From Erythrobacter sp. (GTDB lineage Bacteria > Pseudomonadota > Alphaproteobacteria > Sphingomonadales > Sphingomonadaceae): a stretch of DNA of 9,703 nt. The notes under the pieces are model-generated. The model was not told the origin of the DNA and made no database searches. It saw only the letters and a list, made by a program, of their open reading frames with translations. The stretch covers positions 1 through 9,703 of the forward strand of contig DMWU01000196.1 of assembly GCA_003483125.1 (NCBI GenBank), read 5' to 3'. Position 1 is the stretch's first letter; the number at the start of each line of letters is the position of its first letter. This document shows positions 1 through 6,225 of this stretch, piece after piece. Both the position numbers and the translations under genes were made by a program.

Positions 1-429
1 ATCTAGGCCAGCCTCCATCTGCATGATCGTTACGCCAGTCTGCTCATCCCCCGCCATGATCGCGCGATGAATTGGGGCTGCGCCCCTCCAACGCGGCAGG
101 ATGGAGGCGTGAATGTTGAGGCAGCCATGCTTTGGCGCGTCGAGCACAGCCTGAGGCAGGATCAATCCATAGGCCGCAACCACCGCGATATCTGCATTCA
201 GTGCGGCTAATTCTTCCTGCGCCTCGGCAGATTTCAGTGATTTGGGTGAACGAACTTCCAGCCCCAATTCCTCTGCCGCCTTATGTATGGGCGAGGGTCG
301 CAGCTTCTTTCCACGGCCTGCCGGGCGGGGCGGTTGGGTATAGACAGCGCAGATCTCATGGCCCGCCTCGGCCAGTGCGCGCAGCGCCGGCACGGCAAAA
401 TCAGGCGTTCCCATAAAGATTATTCGCAT
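1..429 (-). CDS. fmt: Methionyl-tRNA formyltransferase, N-terminal part (cut by window edge)
   Basis: Fmt transfers a formyl group from 10-formyltetrahydrofolate to Met-tRNA(fMet) in the cytoplasm, making the initiator tRNA. The visible 143 residues start [19 protein letters not shown], the usual Fmt start. They then show a basic loop with [10 protein letters not shown] (33-42) and the formyltransferase core [18 protein letters not shown] (103-120). By comparison with E. coli Fmt, the catalytic residues are Asn105, His107 and Asp143; Asp143 is the last codon inside the window. The rest of the catalytic domain and the C-terminal tRNA-binding domain lie outside. The ATG at 429 fits the family start; a weak AGGG lies four bases before it. 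The gene is divergent from recR with 53 bp between them. In many bacteria fmt directly follows def; here def is nearby but on the other strand. Confidence 0.96.
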   Translation of the reverse strand, partial: MRIIFMGTPDFAVPALRALAEAGHEICAVYTQPPRPAGRGKKLRPSPIHKAAEELGLEVRSPKSLKSAEAQEELAALNADIAVVAAYGLILPQAVLDAPKHGCLNIHASILPRWRGAAPIHRAIMAGDEQTGVTIMQMEAGLD

Positions 430-445
430 AATGCCCTGCAAAAGC

Positions 446-475
446 TTGTCGTTACCTGTGTGCTGCCCCTATCTC
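446..475 (+). promoter_or_regulatory. Candidate recR promoter, possibly leaderless
   Basis: In the 53-bp gap between fmt and recR, TTGTCG (446-451) and TATCTC (470-475) stand 18 bp apart and resemble sigma-70-type -35 and -10 boxes. The -10 box ends seven bases before the recR ATG at 483, so transcription would begin at or next to the start codon. No Shine-Dalgarno sequence is visible before that ATG, which fits a leaderless message. This is inferred from sequence only. Confidence 0.3.
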
Positions 476-482
476 TCACCCC

Positions 483-1079
483 ATGGCATCGCAAGAGATT
501 GAAGCATTGGCCAGTGCATTGGCACGCCTGCCCGGGTTGGGCCCGCGCTCTGCAAGGCGTGCTGTGCTGTGGCTGGTGAAGAATCGCGAGCAGGCATTGC
601 CCGCACTGCTCGATGCGCTTGGCGCGGTGCGCGAAACACTGGTTGAGTGTGAGACTTGCGGCAATGTCGACACACGCAATCCATGCGGCATTTGCGCCGA
701 TCCGCGCCGAGATGCGAAATCCATCTGCGTGGTGGAGGACGTGGCGGACCTTTGGGCGCTTGATCGCTCGCGATTGTTCTCTGGAAGATATCATGTGCTG
801 GGCGGGCGGCTTTCCGCGCTTGATGGCGTCGGACCGGAAGATCTCAATATCGCCTCGCTGATTGATCGTATCGGGGCAGGGGGCGTGGATGAAGTCGTGC
901 TTGCCATGAACGCCACGTTGGAGGGCCAAACTACCGCGCATTACATTGCCGAGCGGTTGGAGGAATTCCCGCTGCGTATCACCCAATTGGCGCATGGCCT
1001 GCCCGTAGGTGGCGAGCTGGATTACCTTGACGAAGGAACGCTCGCTCAAGCCTTGCGCGCGCGCCGACCTGTTGGTTGA
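483..1079 (+). CDS. recR: Recombination mediator protein RecR
   Basis: RecR works with RecO (and RecF) to load RecA on single-stranded DNA at gaps, in cytoplasmic recombinational repair. The 198-residue length is normal for the family. Visible domains in order are an N-terminal helix-hairpin-helix region with [12 protein letters not shown] (16-27); a C4 zinc finger with Cys56, Cys59, Cys68 and Cys71 ([16 protein letters not shown]); a Toprim domain from about residue 80, beginning [10 protein letters not shown] with Glu85; and the conserved segment [17 protein letters not shown] in its second half. The C-terminal [19 protein letters not shown] is also typical. The ATG at 483 is the natural start because the helix-hairpin-helix follows directly; no ribosome binding site is visible before it. 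It is the first gene of a plus-strand series with def 32 bp downstream. In many bacteria recR follows dnaX and a YbaB gene; neither is adjacent here. Confidence 0.97.
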   Translation: MASQEIEALASALARLPGLGPRSARRAVLWLVKNREQALPALLDALGAVRETLVECETCGNVDTRNPCGICADPRRDAKSICVVEDVADLWALDRSRLFSGRYHVLGGRLSALDGVGPEDLNIASLIDRIGAGGVDEVVLAMNATLEGQTTAHYIAERLEEFPLRITQLAHGLPVGGELDYLDEGTLAQALRARRPVG

Positions 1080-1103
1080 ATTTGTGCGCGGCAGCGCTTA
1101 AAT
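1076..1103 (+). promoter_or_regulatory. Candidate def promoter overlapping the recR stop
   Basis: TTGAAT (1076-1081) overlaps the recR stop codon and is followed after 16 bp by TTAAAT (1098-1103). These match -35 and -10 boxes at acceptable spacing. The -10 box ends eight bases before the def ATG at 1112, and no Shine-Dalgarno sequence lies between, so the message would have almost no leader. This would let def be transcribed separately from recR. It is inferred from sequence only. Confidence 0.35.
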
Positions 1104-1111
1104 CGCCTCCC

Positions 1112-1678
1112 ATGGCTATTCGTGAGATCCTGGAAGTGCCGGACCCCCGGCTCAAGACCGTATCCGAACCAGTGACCGAGTTCGATGACGAGTTGCGCGT
1201 ACTGGTCGAGGATATGTTTGAGACGATGTATGATGCGCCCGGCATCGGCCTCGCCGCCATCCAGGTGGGCGTACCCAAGCGAGTGCTTGTGATAGACCTC
1301 CAGCCTGAAGATCCCGATGCGCCGCCGGTAGAATGCGAGCATGATGGGCATAAGCACACCCACCCCGCGACCAAGAAAGAGCCGCGCATTTTTATCAATC
1401 CGGAAATCCTCGATCCGGCAGAGGAACTGGCCACCTATCAGGAAGGCTGCCTTTCGGTGCCAGAGATCTATGCCGATGTGGATCGCCCGGCAACCTGCCG
1501 CGTGCGTTACCAGGACCTGGACGGCAAGACTCACGAGGAAGACCTGGACGGCCTGATGGCCACCTGCATCCAGCATGAGATGGATCATCTTGAGGGCATT
1601 CTCTTCATCGACCATCTTTCGCGCCTCAAGCGGCAGATGGCACTGAAGAAGCTTAAGAAACTGCGCCAGGCCGCGTAA
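1112..1678 (+). CDS. def: Peptide deformylase
   Basis: Def removes the N-formyl group from nascent proteins at the ribosome, using a bound metal ion (normally Fe2+). All three catalytic motifs are present in the 188-residue protein: GIGLAAIQ (44-51), EGCLS (111-115, metal ligand Cys113) and HEMDH (155-159, two histidine ligands and the catalytic Glu156). The start [14 protein letters not shown] is typical. An in-frame ATG at 1076 would add 12 residues but overlaps the recR end and adds nothing conserved, so ATG 1112 is preferred. Between the second strand and the FINPEIL segment (about residues 66-90) there is an acidic, histidine-rich insertion containing [12 protein letters not shown]. The basic C-terminus ([13 protein letters not shown]) is also visible. 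Def acts on the product of the pathway that fmt begins, and fmt is nearby on the opposite strand. Confidence 0.97.
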   Translation: MAIREILEVPDPRLKTVSEPVTEFDDELRVLVEDMFETMYDAPGIGLAAIQVGVPKRVLVIDLQPEDPDAPPVECEHDGHKHTHPATKKEPRIFINPEILDPAEELATYQEGCLSVPEIYADVDRPATCRVRYQDLDGKTHEEDLDGLMATCIQHEMDHLEGILFIDHLSRLKRQMALKKLKKLRQAA

Positions 1679-1737
1679 TCGCGGGAAACTTCACCGCACC
1701 ACTAGCGTTCTCTCTCCGTTCCGCCTAACATAGCGCA

Positions 1738-3060
1738 ATGGATCCAACCCTTCTTGCAATTATCGCGCTAATCCTGGGTCTCGCCATCGGGGCGGGTGCA
1801 GGGTGGTATTTCGGCTCGCGTCCTGTGGCAGAGGTGAAGACGCGCGCTACCGAGCGTGAGGAGGAATTCAAGCGCTCAGTTGCCGAACTTGGCGAGGCGC
1901 AGATCAAGATCGCTACGCTGGAAGCGAACGCATTAAATTTCGACAAACAGATGACGCAGATGACGGAAGCGCGCCAGGAAATGCTCGCGCAGTTCAAGGC
2001 TGTTGGCGGCGAAGTGCTTTCCAAGAGCCAGGAAGCTTTCCTCAAGCGCGCCGAAGAACGTTTCAAGCAATCGGAAGAGGCGGGTGAGCAGAAGATCAAG
2101 GCGTTGCTAAACCCGGTTGGCGAGCGGCTCAAGAAATATGAGGAACAGGTCGAAGCGCTTGAGCAAAAGCGTGTCGATGCCTTCGGACAGTTGACGGGCC
2201 TGATCCAATCCATGCGTGAGGGACAGGAAGAGGTGCGTCGCGAGGCGCAAAGGCTTGGTAATTCGCTTACCAATGCCCCCAAGGCGCGCGGTCGCTGGGG
2301 CGAGCAGCAGCTAAAGAATCTCCTCGAACAATGCGGGCTCTCGCAGCATACCGATTTTCAACTTGAGGCTTCGATAGAGACAGAGGATGGCCGACTGCGG
2401 CCCGATGCAATTGTTCGCATTCCCGGTGGCAAGGTGCTGGTTATCGACGCCAAGGTCTCGCTTAATGCCTATCAGGCGGCGTTTGAGGCAGACGGGGATG
2501 AAGCGCGCGATACGGCGCTGGCCGATCATGTCCGGTCCATGCGCACCCATGTTCAGCAGTTGGGTGCAAAGTCCTATCAAAGCCAGTTTGAAGACGCGCC
2601 TGATTACGTCGTGATGTTCGTACCCGGCGAGCATTTCGTTGCCACCGCGCTGGAGCATGATCCCGAACTGTGGGATTTCGCCTTTGAGAAGTGCGTATTG
2701 CTGGCAACACCAACCAATCTAGTCGCGATTGCTCGCACAGTGGCTCAGGTCTGGCGGCAGGATGGGCTGGCCAAGGAAGCACAGGAAATCGGTAAGATGG
2801 GTGCGGAGCTTTATGACCGGCTTCGCGTCGCTGCCGACCATTTGAAGCGCGTGGGCGGAGGGCTTGAAAGCGCAGTCAATAATTACAACAAATTCGTCGG
2901 CAGTTTCGAACGTAACGTCCTTTCTTCGGGCAAGCGGCTCGCGGAGAAGGGCATCGAAATCGGTAAGCGAGAGATTGAGGAAGTGCCGCTGGTTGAAAGC
3001 GCACCGCGCTATACTAGTGAAGACCTCCTTACTGATGGCAGCAAGGAAACGGCGGAATGA
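1738..3060 (+). CDS. rmuC: RmuC family protein (putative nuclease-like recombination limiter)
   Basis: RmuC proteins limit recombination at inverted repeats in E. coli; their biochemistry is poorly known, but the conserved domain resembles a PD-(D/E)xK nuclease fold. This 440-residue protein has one N-terminal membrane segment (about 5-26, LLAIIALILGLAIGAGAGWY). A long charged, probably coiled-coil region follows (about 30-175), then the RmuC domain. That domain includes GRWGEQQLKNLLEQCGL (185-201), RPDAIVRIPGGKVLVIDAKV (221-240, with PD and D-A-K as the likely catalytic set), YVVMFVPGEHF (290-300) and LLATPTNLVAIARTVAQVWR (321-340). Its predicted topology is membrane-anchored with the bulk in the cytoplasm. 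The ATG at 1738 directly precedes the membrane segment; no Shine-Dalgarno sequence is visible, but TAACAT lies six bases before the ATG and could be a -10 box. The end overlaps the next gene by four bases (ATGA). Confidence 0.95.
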   Translation: MDPTLLAIIALILGLAIGAGAGWYFGSRPVAEVKTRATEREEEFKRSVAELGEAQIKIATLEANALNFDKQMTQMTEARQEMLAQFKAVGGEVLSKSQEAFLKRAEERFKQSEEAGEQKIKALLNPVGERLKKYEEQVEALEQKRVDAFGQLTGLIQSMREGQEEVRREAQRLGNSLTNAPKARGRWGEQQLKNLLEQCGLSQHTDFQLEASIETEDGRLRPDAIVRIPGGKVLVIDAKVSLNAYQAAFEADGDEARDTALADHVRSMRTHVQQLGAKSYQSQFEDAPDYVVMFVPGEHFVATALEHDPELWDFAFEKCVLLATPTNLVAIARTVAQVWRQDGLAKEAQEIGKMGAELYDRLRVAADHLKRVGGGLESAVNNYNKFVGSFERNVLSSGKRLAEKGIEIGKREIEEVPLVESAPRYTSEDLLTDGSKETAE

Positions 3061-3686
3061 GGCTGCTGGCAGCCGCTGCATTGGCGGCAGCGCTCGTTTC
3101 TTATCCGGTACTGGCCGAGGGCTATGAGCCGCGCAATGAATGCCTGAACATTCCGGGTTACGTGGATTTTGAGCGTAAGTTTGTGACTGCCGTGGTCAAC
3201 CGCAATGAGGACATGATCGTCGCGCTCGCCGCCCCCGAAATACTGCTTGATTTTGGTGGAGGGTCTGGCCGCGAGGAATTTCGCCGCCGACTGAGTGATC
3301 CTTACTACAACCTGTGGGATGAGCTGGCTGAACTGCTCCCGCTGGGCTGTGGTAGCCGCGACGGCAAAGGGGTATCACTACCCTGGTATTGGACGCAGGA
3401 TTTCGGTGATGATCCGTTCTCCACCTTCCTGGTGATTGGAAGCGACGTGCCGATGCACACCGGGCCTGATGCCAATTCGTCCGTCATGGGCAAGCTTACA
3501 TGGATCGATGTAGCACTCGTTGGCGAGTGGAATCCGGAGAACGAGTTCGCTCACATTCGAGGGCCGTCCGGCCAGACCGGCTATGTACGGTGGGAGCATT
3601 TGCGCTCGCAGATCGACTATCGCCTGCTGGCAGGACCTGATGAAGATGGTGCATGGAGCATTGGTTACTTCGTGGCCGGCAATTGA
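3057..3686 (+). CDS. Secreted SH3-like domain protein of unknown role
   Basis: This 209-residue protein begins with a clear signal peptide (MRLLAAAALAAALVSYPVLA, likely cut after Ala20), so it is probably periplasmic. The middle part (about 28-115) has two conserved-looking cysteines (Cys29, Cys98) and no family I recognise. The part from about 122 to 188 looks like a bacterial SH3 domain: FLVIGSDVPMHTGPDANSSV, then GKLTWIDVALVGEW, then GQTGYVRWEHL, the usual pattern of a residue-rich loop, a tryptophan-containing strand and a closing 'GYV' strand. Such domains often bind peptidoglycan or cell-wall peptides, but no enzyme domain is attached here. Its ATG overlaps the rmuC stop as ATGA, suggesting coupled translation. 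Its stop codon directly abuts the stop of the convergent RNA methyltransferase gene. The specific function is unknown. Confidence 0.85.
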   Translation: MRLLAAAALAAALVSYPVLAEGYEPRNECLNIPGYVDFERKFVTAVVNRNEDMIVALAAPEILLDFGGGSGREEFRRRLSDPYYNLWDELAELLPLGCGSRDGKGVSLPWYWTQDFGDDPFSTFLVIGSDVPMHTGPDANSSVMGKLTWIDVALVGEWNPENEFAHIRGPSGQTGYVRWEHLRSQIDYRLLAGPDEDGAWSIGYFVAGN

Positions 3687-3707
3687 TCAGCCTTCCAGGC
3701 TGTCCAA
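3683..3707. terminator. Hairpin at convergent gene ends, possible weak terminator
   Basis: CAGCCT (3688-3693) and AGGCTG (3697-3702) form a perfect 6-bp stem with a 3-base loop. After a 2x2 internal mismatch, TTG and CAA add three more pairs. It sits exactly where two convergent genes end: the SH3 gene stop is at 3684-3686 and the methyltransferase stop at 3687-3689. There is no run of T on either side, so it is not a classic intrinsic terminator; it may only protect or slow both transcripts. Confidence 0.35.
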
Positions 3708-4502
3708 CACCTCATAGGCCAGCACAGCCCCGGCTACGGCTGCGTTCAGGCTATCAGCGCGGCCTTTCATCGGCATGGTAACGCGCAAGTCGCAGGCGGC
3801 TTCGTATTCTTCCGGCAGGCCTTGGGATTCGTTCCCGACTAAAATGAAGCAGGGCGCCTGGTAAGGAGCGCCGCGATAGGGCACGGCATCGCGCAGGCTG
3901 GCGGCGACAAGCTGGCCCTCACCCTCGCGCAGCCAAGCCAGAAACTCGCCCCAGCTTGCTCGCGCGACTTTCTGTGTGAAGATTGCGCCCATGCTGGCGC
4001 GTACGGCCTCCACACTAAAGGGATCGGCGCAATCATCGATCAGGATCAGCCCGCCTGCACCTATTGCATCGCCTGTGCGCAGCATTGTTCCCATATTGCC
4101 CGGATCCCGCAGCGCCTGCGCTACCAGCCAGATCGGCGCAGAATTACGGTCAATGATGCTTAGCGACGTATCGAATTCGTCGAATACGCCGGCAATGGCT
4201 TGCGGATTGCTCTTGCCCGTTCCCTTGGCGAGGATGTCACTGCTGGTTTCGATCACTTCGCCGCCTTGCTCCAGCACATCGCCTTCCAGAGCGTTGACCA
4301 GCGGGTGCGGATCTCGCCCGCTCACCATCACCAGCATCTTGGGCAGGTGGCCACATTCGCGCGCATCGGTGAGCAGCCTTACTCCTTCCGCTAGGAAGGC
4401 ACCCTCGCGTTTGCGGTGCTTCTTTTCGCGCAGCGAACGGAGATATTTTATGGTGAGGTTTGAGAAACCCGTGATCTGGCGGCGCGCGGCGGCTCTATTC
4501 AC
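3687..4502 (-). CDS. SpoU/TrmH-family RNA 2'-O-methyltransferase
   Basis: Enzymes of this family transfer a methyl group from S-adenosylmethionine to the 2'-OH of a ribose in tRNA or rRNA, using a knotted (SPOUT) fold. All three family motifs are clear: LRDPGNMGTMLRTGDAIGAG (about 131-150), ILVGNESQGLPEE (about 220-232) and VTMPMKGRADSLNAAVAGAV (about 241-260). The N-terminal part (about 10-105) with REKKHRKREGAFLAEGVRLL is the substrate-binding domain seen in RlmB-like proteins. The exact RNA site cannot be assigned. I chose GTG 4502, whose GTG overlaps the HPr stop (GTGA) and gives 271 residues. ATG 4535 would add a very basic MRAGRKRIRRR and overlap HPr by 37 bp, and is possible. It is the last gene of the minus-strand run and probably translationally coupled to HPr. 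Confidence 0.93.
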   Translation of the reverse strand: MNRAAARRQITGFSNLTIKYLRSLREKKHRKREGAFLAEGVRLLTDARECGHLPKMLVMVSGRDPHPLVNALEGDVLEQGGEVIETSSDILAKGTGKSNPQAIAGVFDEFDTSLSIIDRNSAPIWLVAQALRDPGNMGTMLRTGDAIGAGGLILIDDCADPFSVEAVRASMGAIFTQKVARASWGEFLAWLREGEGQLVAASLRDAVPYRGAPYQAPCFILVGNESQGLPEEYEAACDLRVTMPMKGRADSLNAAVAGAVLAYEVLDSLEG

Positions 4503-4777
4503 TCTTCGTCGAATCCGTTTTCGACCAGCGCGCAAAGATTGGCGAATACACCTTCTGCGTCATCACCAGCCACGATCAGCTCAATCTCGTCACCCTTGGC
4601 GGCGCCCAGCATCATCAGGCCCAGGATCGATCCTCCGGCTGCCTCATTGCCATCCTTGGCCACGCGCACCTTGGTGCCGTCGGACAGCTCGCTAACCGCA
4701 TTCACAAATTTCGCGCTTGCACGTGCATGAAGTCCGCGCTTGTTGACGATGGTGATTGCGCGCCGCAATTCGCTCAT
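4499..4777 (-). CDS. Phosphocarrier protein HPr
   Basis: HPr carries a phosphate from enzyme I to EIIA proteins in the phosphotransferase system. The 92-residue protein has the active-site motif KRGLHARAS, with His17 as the PEP/EI-dependent phosphorylation site. It also has a serine at the regulatory position (Ser50, in AAGGSILGLMMLGA), the site that HprK phosphorylates; hprK is three genes upstream. In alphaproteobacteria such HPr proteins mostly serve regulation (nitrogen-type PTS) rather than sugar uptake. The ATG overlaps the EIIA stop (ATGA). A perfect AGGAGG ribosome binding site lies ten bases upstream, inside the EIIA gene. The C-terminus is slightly longer and acidic (NGFDEE). No enzyme I gene is in the window. 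The symbol is left blank because ptsH and ptsO are both used for such genes. Confidence 0.96.
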   Translation of the reverse strand: MSELRRAITIVNKRGLHARASAKFVNAVSELSDGTKVRVAKDGNEAAGGSILGLMMLGAAKGDEIELIVAGDDAEGVFANLCALVENGFDEE

Positions 4778-5187
4778 GAAGCCTTGGCCTCCTGAGCCAG
4801 GTATTCCGATGCGACGGTGATATAATTGCGACCGGCTTTCTTTGCGGCGGCAACCGCTTCGACCACATCCATGCTTTTGCGAGCGCCGGCGAGCCGGATG
4901 AGCATGGGCAGGTTAATCCCGGCGATCACTTCGACCTTGCCCGTTTCAAGCAACGATATAGCGAGGTTTGATGGCGTGCCCCCGAACAGGTCCGTCAGGA
5001 TTACGACACCGCTACCTTTCTCAACCTTCTTAATCTCTCTGGCAATTTCCTTGCGCCGCTTTTCCATGTCGTCATTTGGACCGATGCAAACGGTCGCAAC
5101 CGCTTCCTGCGGGCCGACGACATGCTCCATCGCATGCACGAATTCTTCTGCCAGTTGGCCATGGGTGACCAGAATTAAGCCGATCAT
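4774..5187 (-). CDS. PTS EIIA component, mannose (ManX/PtsM) type
   Basis: This cytoplasmic protein accepts phosphate from HPr on a histidine. The 137-residue length equals a stand-alone EIIA-Man domain. Evidence: the start MIGLILVTHGQLAEEF with His9 as the phosphorylation site, the conserved DLFGGTPSNLAISLL (about 66-80), and GINLPMLIRLAG (about 89-100). The IIB, IIC and IID components needed for sugar transport are absent here, so it is probably a regulatory EIIA, as in other alphaproteobacteria with this cluster. It ends in an ATGA overlap with HPr and starts 61 bp after rapZ. No Shine-Dalgarno sequence is visible before ATG 5187. It could influence ChvG/ChvI or other regulators, but that cannot be read from sequence. 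Confidence 0.95.
   Translation of the reverse strand: MIGLILVTHGQLAEEFVHAMEHVVGPQEAVATVCIGPNDDMEKRRKEIAREIKKVEKGSGVVILTDLFGGTPSNLAISLLETGKVEVIAGINLPMLIRLAGARKSMDVVEAVAAAKKAGRNYITVASEYLAQEAKAS
4788..4793 (-). promoter_or_regulatory. Perfect ribosome binding site for HPr inside EIIA
   Basis: On the minus strand AGGAGG lies ten bases before the HPr ATG at 4777, within the last codons of the EIIA gene. It is the only full consensus Shine-Dalgarno sequence noticed in this operon. It suggests that HPr is translated more strongly than its neighbours, in addition to coupling through the ATGA overlap. Confidence 0.6.
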
Positions 5188-5248
5188 AGGTATGAACCGG
5201 ATCCGTTTCTAATTGTGGCGCGTGGACCTACTCTTATCTGAGTGCTGG
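5188..5248 (-). other. rapZ-EIIA spacer with weak promoter candidate
   Basis: This 61-bp gap is the largest inside the minus-strand operon. A TTGACC (minus strand, 5252-5247) overlaps the rapZ stop and could serve as a -35 box, but the hexamer 16 bp later (TAGGTC) is a poor -10 box. An 8-bp palindrome CGGATCCG lies at 5199-5206. No terminator-like hairpin with a T-run is seen, so read-through from rapZ into EIIA is likely. Confidence 0.3.
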
Positions 5249-6178
5249 TCAAGACCCTCTCCCCTCGATTTCGTCTGTATTGCGCGAACCGAGATTTCGA
5301 TGGCGGACAGTGGGCGAGAACCCTGCTTTGCGCAAGTCCCGCGCCATTTGTTCTGCTGTGAAGACCGATCGATGCTGTCCGCCAGTACATCCAAAAGCTA
5401 CGTGCACATAGCTTTTGCTCTGAGCTTGGTAACGCGGGATCAGGTCGAGCAAGAGATCACGAATTCGCGTGAAGGCAGGTGCAAATGCGTCATCTGCGCG
5501 GATATGGGCGGCCACAGCTTCATCCATTCCGGTAAGATCGCGCAATTCCTCAACCCAATGCGGGTTGTCGAGGAACCGCATGTCAAAAACCAAATCGGCA
5601 AGCGGCGGCATGCCGCGGGCAAAACCGAAGCTGGAAATCGATAGCGTCAGTGGTCTTCCCGATTTTTCGCCAAAGATTTCGCGCATGCTTTGCTGAAGGT
5701 GGCTGGTCGACATCGCACTCGTGTCGAGAACCATTTCCGCCCAGTTTCGCAGCGGTTCCAGCAATTCGCGCTCGGCGTTTATTCCTTCCAGAAGCGGACG
5801 GTCCTGAGCCATAGGATGGCGGCGACGCGTTTCATTATATCGCCGCTCAAGCTCGTCATTCGAACAATCGATGAAGAGTGTAGAGATCGAAACATCCGCC
5901 TCTTTGGAAAGGCGGTCCAGCAACTCGATCATTTCATCGGGAACAAATCCGCGGGTGCGAGAATCAAATCCTATGGCGAGAGGGGCCATCTGTGCATCGC
6001 TGCTCGAGATTAGTCCTTCGAGCATCCTTACAGGAAAATTGTCGATCACCTCCCATCCCAAGTCCTCCAGCGCGTGCAGCGCGGTGGTCTTGCCGCCGCC
6101 AGCCAGCCCGGTGAGCAGCAGGATGCGCTGTCCTGGGCCAGCCGTGTCTTCAGTAGGTGTGTGGGTCTTGTCGCCCAT
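5249..6178 (-). CDS. rapZ: RNase adapter protein RapZ (YvcJ family, P-loop nucleotide binding)
   Basis: RapZ in E. coli binds small RNAs and directs RNase E to GlmZ, controlling glucosamine-6-phosphate synthesis; in other bacteria the role is less clear, so the RNA-adapter function is inferred. This 309-residue protein has a Walker A motif GLAGGGKT (24-31) in an N-terminal kinase-like domain, the family segment LGWEVIDNFPVRML, and GFDSRTRG (70-77). The C-terminal domain has FDMRFLDNP (198-206) and the conserved YVHVAFGCTGGQHRSVFTAE (258-277). I chose ATG 6178, preceded by AAGGAT and GAGGAAGG; ATG 6217, eight bases after the hprK stop, would add 13 residues without conservation or a binding site. 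It lies between hprK and EIIA-Man, fitting the common linkage of this family to PTS genes. A strong palindrome lies inside the gene at 5392-5417. Confidence 0.93.
   Translation of the reverse strand: MGDKTHTPTEDTAGPGQRILLLTGLAGGGKTTALHALEDLGWEVIDNFPVRMLEGLISSSDAQMAPLAIGFDSRTRGFVPDEMIELLDRLSKEADVSISTLFIDCSNDELERRYNETRRRHPMAQDRPLLEGINAERELLEPLRNWAEMVLDTSAMSTSHLQQSMREIFGEKSGRPLTLSISSFGFARGMPPLADLVFDMRFLDNPHWVEELRDLTGMDEAVAAHIRADDAFAPAFTRIRDLLLDLIPRYQAQSKSYVHVAFGCTGGQHRSVFTAEQMARDLRKAGFSPTVRHRNLGSRNTDEIEGRGS
5392..5417. repeat. 26-bp near-perfect palindrome inside rapZ
   Basis: Nine-base arms CAAAAGCTA (5392-5400) and TAGCTTTTG (5409-5417) are exact inverted copies. The central eight bases contain GTGCAC, itself a palindrome, so only one base pair out of thirteen is mismatched. 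In rapZ it encodes KSYVHVAF; on the plus strand the same stretch reads KSYVHIAF. In the operon message it would form a strong stem-loop about 205 bases before the EIIA start. It may be forced by the conserved RapZ peptide or may be functional. Confidence 0.8.
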
Positions 6179-6225
6179 ATCCTTGCAATGCGGCCTTCCT
6201 CGGTGATCGCCTAGCATTGATAGGA

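Noticed and set aside
132..579. Two overlapping plus-strand frames opposite fmt and into recR
   Set aside because: Proline/arginine-rich shadow frames over a clear fmt; no start signal or domain.
420..1049. Minus-strand open frame of 209 codons opposite recR
   Set aside because: RecR motifs on the plus strand are decisive; the antisense protein is cysteine- and histidine-rich without any recognisable domain.
1046..1615. Minus-strand open frame of 189 codons opposite def
   Set aside because: It is fully covered by def, which has all three catalytic motifs; no evidence of an antisense gene.
3976..4695. Long plus-strand open frame (239 codons) opposite the RNA methyltransferase and HPr
   Set aside because: It lies antisense to two clearly recognised genes, has no family signature and is serine/arginine-rich in the way shadow frames of GC-rich genes are.
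5213..5644. Plus-strand open frame containing KSYVHIAF, resembling RapZ
   Set aside because: The likeness comes from the palindrome at 5392-5417 read on the other strand; the rest has no RapZ similarity, so it is not a second copy or fragment.
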